DNA of 6,742 bases from Oscillospiraceae bacterium (lineage in GTDB: Bacteria; Bacillota; Clostridia; Oscillospirales; Oscillospiraceae). The position numbers and the translations under genes are program-made. Under the pieces are notes generated by a model. The model did not search any database. It saw only the letters and a list, made by a program, of their open reading frames with translations, and was not told the origin of the DNA. Below, piece by piece: positions 1 through 5,206 of the stretch (within the stretch, counting starts at the first letter, position 1; each line of letters starts with the position of its first letter). The DNA lies in assembly GCA_020025655.1 (NCBI GenBank), contig JAHHRR010000069.1, forward strand, positions 1 to 6,742. Reading direction: 5' to 3'.

Positions 1-24
1 TATTTGCCTTTTCGGTATTTTAGT

Positions 25-75
25 AAAAAAGGGCAGAATTTACGATATATTTCGTAGATTCTGCCCTTTTTCTTT
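25..75. terminator. Bidirectional intrinsic terminator
   Basis: The arms 27-45 and 52-70 form a 19-bp stem (AAAAGGGCAGAATTTACGA against its complement, with one G-U wobble) closed by a 6-base loop. On the + strand the stem runs into CCCTTTTTCTTTTTCC, and on the - strand into CCCTTTTTT, so it can stop transcripts from both sides. It probably serves a rightward gene ending just left of the window and acts as a second stop for the leftward regulator gene. Confidence 0.85.
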
Positions 76-97
76 TTCCTGAATAGCAAATGAAAAA

Positions 98-136
98 CAA
101 AAACGCCTGTTTTACAGGAAATCAGGCTTTTTGTCA
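98..136 (-). terminator. Intrinsic terminator of the LysR-type gene
   Basis: Read on the - strand, about 10 bases past the regulator's stop codon, the sequence gives AAAAAGCCTG, a loop, then CAGGCGTTTTTGTTTTT. The GCCTG/CAGGC core extends into an A/U stem with one bulged base, and a T-rich tail follows. A shorter alternative stem (CCTGT/ACAGG) can form inside it. With the stronger hairpin at 27-70 it makes a tandem termination zone. Confidence 0.7.
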
Positions 137-145
137 GGTGAAATT

Positions 146-1066
146 TTAATATTTATAGTTTTTAGCGTAATTCTTTTCCAGAGAGTTGACAAAAAGCTCG
201 TATTTCTCATCCAAAACAAAATCCGGGTTCTTTACTGTTCCGAACAGAAGATCAGCTTTTTCGTTGTCTATGGGGATGTATTTAAGCGATGGAGAATTGA
301 TAAAAATTGAGGACTCCAGAAATGCACTGCCGACTCCGCACATTTGAGATTCGGAAATAAGACTGAGTACAGGGTCTTTTGAATTGAGAACAAAGCGGAT
401 TTTTCTGGAATTAAAGTGACGTATAAATTTACTGGACTGGATTAAATGCGATGTAGAGTAAAAAATAAGCTCACAATCTGAAAGATCGTCGAGAGTTACG
501 GAGCCCTTTTCAAAAAAAGGATGTTTTGGTCCGACTATTAAATAACTGTGAGTTCTGAATAATGGCGAAAAGGTCAGCCCTTTTGCAGAAATTATCTGCT
601 TATATGCCTGAAAATCCAACATGGGTATAGCGATTATTCCCATTGAGGCAGTGGAGGCTGCTGCCACATTATCAAGAACGGACATTAAATTATCACTTCT
701 TATTTCACATGATAATTCGGGAAGATTATTCGCCAATTTGAATTCATAGAAGGAGTCCGCAAGAGAAAACAATTCGTTGTGCAGGAGATACATTTTTGAT
801 GTGTCCGGTGCAGCTGTTTTGTATTTTAACAGTAGAAAATCGAGCTGCTGATAGATTGCCGAAAGGGAATCTATCAGTTCCTGCCCCTGCTTGGTAGGAG
901 TAATTCCACGGTTTGTCCGATTGAAAATCTGGATGTTCAGCTCATGCTCAATTTCTTTAAGTGCAATGCTCAAGTTTGGCTGAGAAATATACAGAGCTTT
1001 GGCAGCTTTGCTTAAAGAACCTTCCTTTGCAACTTGGAGCAGATATTCTATATGCTTCAGTTCCAA
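146..1066 (-). CDS. LysR-type transcriptional regulator (TTG start)
   Basis: A 306-residue DNA-binding regulator of the usual LysR-type length. The N-terminus holds the winged helix-turn-helix: residues 1-65 include MELKHIEYLLQVAKEGSLSK, the recognition helix region ISQPNLSIALKEIEHEL, and the typical wing NRTNRGITPTKQG. Residues from about 90 to 295 match the position of the periplasmic-binding-protein-like effector domain, though its ligand cannot be read from sequence. The start is TTG. It is supported by an AAAGGTGG ribosome binding site 7 bases upstream and by the family's characteristic MELKH beginning, and no ATG lies nearby in frame. The gene is divergent from the hydrolase-transporter-reductase genes, the classic arrangement in which such a protein controls both itself and its neighbours in response to a pathway compound. 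It is visibly more AT-rich than the rightward genes. Family call is secure; target and inducer are inferred. Confidence 0.95.
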   Translation of the reverse strand: MELKHIEYLLQVAKEGSLSKAAKALYISQPNLSIALKEIEHELNIQIFNRTNRGITPTKQGQELIDSLSAIYQQLDFLLLKYKTAAPDTSKMYLLHNELFSLADSFYEFKLANNLPELSCEIRSDNLMSVLDNVAAASTASMGIIAIPMLDFQAYKQIISAKGLTFSPLFRTHSYLIVGPKHPFFEKGSVTLDDLSDCELIFYSTSHLIQSSKFIRHFNSRKIRFVLNSKDPVLSLISESQMCGVGSAFLESSIFINSPSLKYIPIDNEKADLLFGTVKNPDFVLDEKYELFVNSLEKNYAKNYKY

Positions 1067-1073
1067 TATAAAT

Positions 1074-1081
1074 CCACCTTT
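1074..1081 (-). promoter_or_regulatory. Ribosome binding site deciding the TTG start of the regulator
   Basis: On the - strand AAAGGTGG lies 7 bases before the TTG codon at 1064-1066. The same octamer precedes the divergent hydrolase gene at 1295-1302, 9 bases before its ATG, so both genes use a near-ideal Shine-Dalgarno sequence. Confidence 0.8.
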
Positions 1082-1112
1082 CTTTTTAACATTATTTGCC
1101 GATAGCCATAAA

Positions 1113-1128
1113 TGTTAATATTTTATCA
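1113..1128. promoter_or_regulatory. Operator-like dyad 1 (Rex-like or LysR-type site)
   Basis: TGTTAA-TATT-TTATCA matches the dyad TGTTAA-N4-TTAACA at 11 of 12 positions. It covers the predicted -10 element of the regulator gene. Its first 15 bases (1113-1127) recur as an exact inverted copy at 1188-1202. Which protein binds is unknown: the dyad fits both the clostridial Rex consensus and the LysR T-N11-A rule. Confidence 0.5.
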
Positions 1129-1148
1129 TAAATTTTCTATACAGTAAA
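1120..1148 (-). promoter_or_regulatory. Predicted sigma-70 type promoter of the LysR-type gene
   Basis: On the - strand a -35 element TTTACT (1143-1148, 4/6 to TTGACA) is followed after exactly 17 bases by a -10 element TAAAAT (1120-1125, 5/6 to TATAAT). Transcription would begin near 1113, giving a leader of about 45 bases before the TTG start. The -10 element lies inside the dyad at 1113-1128, so a protein bound there would block the promoter. That fits autorepression or repression by another factor. Prediction only. Confidence 0.55.
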
Positions 1149-1167
1149 GGGGAGGCATTATAAGGTT

Positions 1168-1195
1168 TTTATATACTTGCCTATATAGATAAAAT
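1168..1195 (+). promoter_or_regulatory. Candidate promoter of the rightward genes
   Basis: TTTATA (1168-1173, 4/6 to TTGACA) and TAAAAT (1190-1195, 5/6 to TATAAT) are separated by 16 bases. The -10 element sits in the mirror-image copy of the box that holds the regulator's -10 element. A start near 1202 would give an A-rich leader of about 110 bases. An alternative is TTAACA (1197-1202) with TAAACT (1221-1226) at 18-bp spacing. Both choices overlap dyads 2 or 3. Sequence alone cannot decide between them. Confidence 0.4.
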
Positions 1196-1202
1196 ATTAA
1201 CA
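1187..1202. promoter_or_regulatory. Operator-like dyad 2 (Rex-like or LysR-type site)
   Basis: AGATAA-AATA-TTAACA matches TGTTAA-N4-TTAACA at 10 of 12 positions. Bases 1188-1202 are the perfect reverse complement of 1113-1127. The centre lies about 74 bp from dyad 1 and 31 bp from dyad 3, close to whole numbers of helical turns. It overlaps the rightward candidate -10 element TAAAAT at 1190-1195. Confidence 0.45.
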
Positions 1203-1216
1203 CATAATCGAAAAGC

Positions 1217-1234
1217 CTGTTAAACTGTTAACAG
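1217..1234. promoter_or_regulatory. Operator-like dyad 3, perfect palindrome (Rex-like or LysR-type site)
   Basis: CTGTTAA-ACTG-TTAACAG has perfect 7-bp arms around a 4-bp spacer and contains TGTTAA-N4-TTAACA exactly. From memory the clostridial Rex consensus is TTGTTAA-N4-TTAACAA; only the outermost base on each side differs (C and G here). It also satisfies T-N11-A twice, so the LysR-type protein is an alternative binder. It lies about 80 bp before the hydrolase start codon. Confidence 0.55.
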
Positions 1235-1311
1235 ATACAGTAAGAGACACAAAAAAATACACAGGATGAAAAGTTAAAAAATAAAAAAATATAAAAAGGT
1301 GGTAATTACAA

Positions 1312-2727
1312 ATGGCAGAGAAATCAACAGCAGCTGCACTCTTCTCTCGTTCAAAGCCTGAAATGGCTACCAACGAAGACCTGTACGGATGGGCAAAGGA
1401 ACTGGTCGATCTGACTTTACAGTATCCTCAATATCGCCGTTACGGTACAGAAGGCGACAATGCAGCAACAAATTGGATTGCTGACAAATTCAGAAGCTTC
1501 GGCATCGAGAATGTTGAGCAGCAGTACTACGATGTAAACATCCAGCAGTACGATGACTATCATCTCTTTGTAAACAATGAAGAGATTCCTTCATTCTTCA
1601 TGCACGGTGCTACATTCACCAAGCCCGAAGGTCTGGACGCTGAGCTTGTTTATCTGGGAGATCATGTTGATCCCAACGAAGACTATACCGGCAAGATTGT
1701 TCTTGTCGACCTGCCCAGTCAGGACAGACTGCCGACTACCGCTATCGCAAAGTTCGGTACTTTCGTCTACGACCCTGAGGAATTCTTTAACGACCAGCAC
1801 TCTATCAGTGCAGGAGTTCCCAGAAACTTCCCTGTAAGCTACTACTCAGCAGCTGACCGTGGAGCAGCAGGCTTCATTGGCATTTGGTGTGACTGGCTCA
1901 GCGGCAGCGCCAAAGTGTACCCTGACCCCACCTTCCGTGTGCAGCCCCGTATCCCGGGTATGTTTGTGGGCAAGTACGAAGGTGAGAAGCTGGTTGAACG
2001 CCTGAAGAACGGCGAGAAGCTCACCGCAAACATGATCCTTCAGGGCGAAGCAAAGACTACCAAGACCAACAACGTGGTTGCTATTCTTCCCGGTCAGAAG
2101 AAGGAAACCATCCTTGTAAGCACTCACCACGACTGCGGCTTTGCAGGCGCTGTTCAGGACGGCTCCGGTGTTGTCACTCTGCTGGGTATTGCAAAGTATT
2201 TCTCAAAGATCCCCAGTAACTTCAGACAGAAGACCCTTGTTTTTGTAGCTGACTCCGCTCACTACGACTTCAACTACCCCATGGGCGCAAACAAGTTCCT
2301 CGAGATGAACCCAGAGATATTCAAGAACATTGTCCTTACTGTCGGTGTAGAGCACATTGCTGCTTACTGTGAAGAAACCAAAGAAGGCTTCATCCCTGCC
2401 GGCGGCCCCGAACCCAGATACATTTTTGCTCCTCCCAATAAGATGATTCAGCAGATTTGCGCAAGCGCTATTGCTTCCAACAACATGGTGAGAACCGTTA
2501 TTCCTCCCTGCGGCGCAGTTAACTTCCTGGGTGAGAACCAGAGCTATTTCCTCAGAAACTATCCCAGCATTTCCATGATGTCCGGCCCCAAGTACCTGTT
2601 CTCCGAAGACGATACTCTCGACAAACTGCCTAAAGAGCATCTCCAGTCAGCTATGGCAACCTTTATCAGCATCATCGACAAGTGTATGTACCTGCCGCCT
2701 GTCTGGATCTCCAATATAGATATGTAA
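1312..2727 (+). CDS. M28-fold peptidase-like hydrolase with atypical active site
   Basis: A 471-residue cytoplasmic protein (no signal peptide or membrane segment) resembling M28 metallo-aminopeptidases with an inserted protease-associated (PA) domain. Residues 30-95 match the N-terminal part of the fold, about 100-240 the PA-like insert (LVYLGDHVDP, DYTGKIVLVDL, GAAGFIGIW), and about 250-460 the catalytic core. The core keeps the first zinc-ligand motif His272-x-Asp274 and the following DGSG turn (283-286). The second ligand position is Gln282. The catalytic Glu-Glu pair is replaced by His317-Tyr318, the next Asp by Glu347-His348, and the C-terminal His region reads YLFSEDDTLDKL (428-439). 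It may use a rebuilt metal site, act on something other than peptides, or be inactive. The ATG has AAAGGTGG 9 bases upstream. It is first in the putative operon. Fold call is good; substrate unknown, with a peptide, amino acid conjugate or other amide being inference. Confidence 0.82.
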   Translation: MAEKSTAAALFSRSKPEMATNEDLYGWAKELVDLTLQYPQYRRYGTEGDNAATNWIADKFRSFGIENVEQQYYDVNIQQYDDYHLFVNNEEIPSFFMHGATFTKPEGLDAELVYLGDHVDPNEDYTGKIVLVDLPSQDRLPTTAIAKFGTFVYDPEEFFNDQHSISAGVPRNFPVSYYSAADRGAAGFIGIWCDWLSGSAKVYPDPTFRVQPRIPGMFVGKYEGEKLVERLKNGEKLTANMILQGEAKTTKTNNVVAILPGQKKETILVSTHHDCGFAGAVQDGSGVVTLLGIAKYFSKIPSNFRQKTLVFVADSAHYDFNYPMGANKFLEMNPEIFKNIVLTVGVEHIAAYCEETKEGFIPAGGPEPRYIFAPPNKMIQQICASAIASNNMVRTVIPPCGAVNFLGENQSYFLRNYPSISMMSGPKYLFSEDDTLDKLPKEHLQSAMATFISIIDKCMYLPPVWISNIDM

Positions 2728-2740
2728 TTTAAACAATAAA

Positions 2741-2773
2741 CCGGGCTGCGTATGCTTAGCCGACGCAGTCCGG
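2741..2773 (+). other. Intergenic RNA hairpin without U-tract
   Basis: CCGGGCTGCGT (2741-2751) pairs with ACGCAGTCCGG (2763-2773) in an 11-bp GC-rich stem with one G-U pair and an 11-base loop. It is followed by AACGCTAAAAAG, not a run of T, so it is unlikely to be a full terminator. It lies between the hydrolase stop codon and the transporter's ribosome binding site, where it could protect the upstream message from 3' decay or mark a processing point that sets different levels of the two proteins. Confidence 0.6.
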
Positions 2774-2799
2774 AACGCTAAAAAGAGAAGGAGATTTAT

Positions 2800-4089
2800 A
2801 TGAGCAAATCTAAAGTTGAAGAAAATGCCGGCCTGGATTTGCCAGCAATACAGTTATCAAAAAGAAGAAGATCGCTGTGCTTTATAATTATATACTTCCT
2901 ATTTATGCTGGATATTATAACCCGCAGCGGTATAAATGTTATATTCCCCTTTATTCAGACCGACTTAGGCCTGACCGACGCACAGGTCGGTATTATGGGC
3001 ACGGTTCTGTCGCTGACAATGGCAGTATGTGTTCTGCCTTTCTCTTTCCTCGGTGAAAAGTATTCAAGCAAAAAGGCTATCACCCTCTGCGCCTCTGTCT
3101 GGACTATCGGCGGCGCTATTGCCGGTAAGGTCACCAGCTTCGGCGCACTGCTCGGAGCCCGTTTTGGTCAGGGCCTCGGCTCTGCATCATTCAGCTCACT
3201 TTCAAACGGTATGGTTACCAGTATGTACCCCAAGAGCAAATGGGGCAACAAAATCGGTATCCTGAACACCGCTCAGACTCTCGCAGTTGCTTTTGCATCC
3301 ATCCTGTTTGGAACAATTTCCAAGAACATGGGCTGGAGAACCGCATTCTTCATCCTTGCCGGAATGAGCCTTGTGGGCGCTCTGCTCAGCTTGCTTTTAC
3401 CTGATCCCAAGAAGGCAAACGGGAATGAGACTACTGAAGAAAAAGCTGCTGAAAAGAAGAAAATAAGCTTCGGCAACGCAGTTAAAACCATATTCACCAA
3501 CCCTGCACTTGTCTGCGTCAGCATTGCCGGCGGCATTTCCAATATGCTGATTCTGGCTATCCTTGCGTGGGCTTCCTTCTTCTTTATGAGAGAGATGGGC
3601 CTGTCCGTTGGCACTAACTCTATTTTAATGACCGTTATTGCTCTCGTTTCCGCAGTCGGTTTCCTGCTGGGCGGTATTCTCGTCGATAAGTGGTATAAGC
3701 GTGACAAGAGAGGCAGAGTTTTCCTTCCTGCTATCTCCCTGACAGCTGCAATGTTCTTCCTTGTTGCAGGCTTCAAGCTCTTCCAGCCTATCCTCATCAT
3801 GCTCGGTGCTACCTGTGTAACTATCGCACTTACCACTTTCCATGTTACTGTTCAGGAGCTTGTTCCTTCCTGGTTTAAGTCCTTCTCCTACGGCTTTATT
3901 ACCCTATGTATGCAGGGTATCGGTGCTATTGGCCCCGTGCTTACCGGTACTCTCTCGGATAAAGTCGGCCTTCCCAATGCACTGGCTATAGTTACGTGCG
4001 CTCTGGTTGTTTCGGTAGTACTGCTGCTCATCGCAAGCAGGCTGTACATAAAGGCTTACGATAAGGCAAGAGCTCAGGAAGCGGAATGA
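2800..4089 (+). CDS. Major facilitator superfamily transporter
   Basis: A 429-residue inner-membrane secondary transporter with about 12 hydrophobic helices in two six-helix halves. The halves are joined by a charged cytoplasmic loop around residues 203-222 (DPKKANGNETTEEKAAEKKK). The signature loop after helix 2 is GEKYSSKK (85-92), and its counterpart in the second half is GGILVDKWYKRDKRGR (291-306). Helix 1 carries Arg42 in ITRSGINVIFPFI, followed by DLGLTDAQVGIMG. This pattern recalls the anion:cation symporter and related organic-anion branches, so a carboxylate substrate is plausible but unproven. The ATG follows AGAAGGAG by 7 bases. The gene sits 72 bp after the hydrolase and shares its codon preferences, so co-expression is likely. 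It may import the compound cleaved by the hydrolase or reduced by the downstream flavoenzyme; product export is the alternative. Confidence 0.92.
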   Translation: MSKSKVEENAGLDLPAIQLSKRRRSLCFIIIYFLFMLDIITRSGINVIFPFIQTDLGLTDAQVGIMGTVLSLTMAVCVLPFSFLGEKYSSKKAITLCASVWTIGGAIAGKVTSFGALLGARFGQGLGSASFSSLSNGMVTSMYPKSKWGNKIGILNTAQTLAVAFASILFGTISKNMGWRTAFFILAGMSLVGALLSLLLPDPKKANGNETTEEKAAEKKKISFGNAVKTIFTNPALVCVSIAGGISNMLILAILAWASFFFMREMGLSVGTNSILMTVIALVSAVGFLLGGILVDKWYKRDKRGRVFLPAISLTAAMFFLVAGFKLFQPILIMLGATCVTIALTTFHVTVQELVPSWFKSFSYGFITLCMQGIGAIGPVLTGTLSDKVGLPNALAIVTCALVVSVVLLLIASRLYIKAYDKARAQEAE

Positions 4090-4172
4090 TAAATACTATG
4101 AAGACGGCTGCTGCATAATAGACACCGCTTCAAAGTATCAGATTCCCTCAGACACAAGATACATCAAATAAA

Positions 4173-4207
4173 CCAGTTTGCCGCAGAGCGGTTTTGCGGC
4201 AAACTGG
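4173..4207 (+). terminator. Strong hairpin, possible partial terminator
   Basis: CCAGTTTGCCGCA (4173-4185) pairs perfectly with TGCGGCAAACTGG (4195-4207): 13 bp with a 9-base loop. The stem is followed by GTTAATTTCTGC, a weak U-tract. It lies in the 170-bp gap before the YitT-family gene, so it may stop part of the transcripts after the transporter and lower expression of the last two genes. The remainder of that gap shows no gene or clear promoter. Confidence 0.5.
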
Positions 4208-4244
4208 GTTAATTTCTGCATGAAACTGTGTATGCCATTGTTTG

Positions 4245-4252
4245 AAAAAAGG
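4245..4252 (+). promoter_or_regulatory. Ribosome binding site deciding the YitT start
   Basis: AAAAAAGG ends 7 bases before ATG at 4260-4262. The longer reading from TTG at 4242 would place this site inside the gene and has no comparable site of its own, so the ATG at 4260 is preferred. Confidence 0.7.
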
Positions 4253-4259
4253 TTTGTAT

Positions 4260-5126
4260 ATGAAAAAAATATTAAAAGAATATATTATCTGCACTATCGG
4301 TGCATTTATGTTCGTTATGGGCATAAATTTTATAATTGCACCTTTAGGCCTCTATAACGGAGGATTTGTCGGTATTGGACAGCTTGTGCGCTATGCTCTG
4401 GAAGAATTTGCACATATTCATGTTGAAGCGTTCGATGTAGCAGGTCTGGTTTATTTCCTCTTGAATGCACCGCTGTTTATCCTCGCATATAAATCCATGA
4501 GCAAGCAGTTCTTTGCTAAAACAATTTACACAGTTGTATTGCAGACAATACTGCTGTCGGTAGTTCCCATTCCGGAGCATTCCTTTACTAACGATGTCCT
4601 TACTGCCTGTATTGTGGGCGGACTTGTTGCCGGAGTCGGTGTAGGTGTCATCCTTCAGGCTGGTTCCAGCGGTGGCGGACAGGATATACTTGGCGTATAC
4701 TGCTCCAAAAAGTATCCCGGCTTCAGCGTGGGTAAAATCACACTGATTGTAAATGCTCTGGTTTATGGCTGCTGTGCAATACTCTTTGACATTGAAGTAG
4801 TTGTGTACTCTCTGATCTATACCGTAGTGATGAGCGAGGTTATAGATATGATACACACCCAAAATATCAACAACAGCGTTATGATCATTACAAAAAAGGC
4901 AGGCATTGAGGATTTCCTGATTGAAAAGATCAGGCGTGGTGTTACCGTGTGGTCAGGCTATGGCGGGTACACCAAGGAAAAAACTACAATCGCCATGATG
5001 TGCCTCTCCAAGTATGAGATTCACACACTCAAGAAAGAACTTTATTTGTTCGATAAGGACGCATTTGTTATTGAAAACGAAAATATTCCTATTTTCGGCA
5101 ACTTTGAAAAACGTATGGAATCATAA
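4260..5126 (+). CDS. YitT family membrane protein (DUF161 plus DUF2179)
   Basis: A 288-residue membrane protein with the two-part YitT layout. Residues 8 to about 195 hold five or six hydrophobic segments including the family's glycine-rich stretch: GVGVGVILQAG (125-135), then SSGGGQD (136-142), followed by a lysine pair and FSVGK. Residues from about 205 to 288 form the soluble C-terminal DUF2179 domain, with GVTVWSGYGGYT (227-238) and ending near DAFVIENENIPIFGNF. Members are widespread in Firmicutes; the transport or signalling role and any ligand of the C-terminal domain are not established. A transport role is often suspected. The start at ATG 4260 is chosen over an in-frame TTG at 4242 because of Shine-Dalgarno spacing. 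It lies between the transporter and the reductase in the same direction, so it may belong to the pathway, but a strong hairpin upstream could separate its expression. Family call is secure, function unknown. Confidence 0.9.
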   Translation: MKKILKEYIICTIGAFMFVMGINFIIAPLGLYNGGFVGIGQLVRYALEEFAHIHVEAFDVAGLVYFLLNAPLFILAYKSMSKQFFAKTIYTVVLQTILLSVVPIPEHSFTNDVLTACIVGGLVAGVGVGVILQAGSSGGGQDILGVYCSKKYPGFSVGKITLIVNALVYGCCAILFDIEVVVYSLIYTVVMSEVIDMIHTQNINNSVMIITKKAGIEDFLIEKIRRGVTVWSGYGGYTKEKTTIAMMCLSKYEIHTLKKELYLFDKDAFVIENENIPIFGNFEKRMES

Positions 5127-5206
5127 AAAATTTTGCGTAATCCTGTTCCGATGCTTTGCTGTTGAAGCGGCATCAGTACCGGAGATATAAAGAAAGGACG
5201 TATTAC

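Noticed and set aside
1266..1277. Three-codon leader frame (ATG AAA AGT TAA) upstream of the hydrolase
   Set aside because: Too short to distinguish from chance in an A-rich leader; no regulatory codon pattern.
2203..2640. 145-codon open frame on the - strand inside the hydrolase gene
   Set aside because: Antisense to conserved M28-fold core motifs, with no domain of its own.
3273..3836. 187-codon open frame on the - strand inside the transporter gene
   Set aside because: Shadow of the MFS gene; its protein shows no motif, and the codon bias belongs to the + strand.
4098..4118. Six-codon frame after the transporter stop codon
   Set aside because: No ribosome binding site and no sign of a leader peptide.
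4242..4259. Six-codon N-terminal extension of the YitT gene from a TTG
   Set aside because: The AAAAAAGG site falls within it and is ideally spaced to ATG 4260, which also gives the normal family N-terminus.
4220..4361. Short + strand frame from ATG 4220 overlapping the YitT start
   Set aside because: It runs out of frame into the YitT gene, encodes an unconvincing peptide and lacks a ribosome binding site.
5150..5174. GATGC/GCATC stem in the gap before the reductase
   Set aside because: Only five clean base pairs and no U-tract; too weak to call as a terminator or regulatory element.
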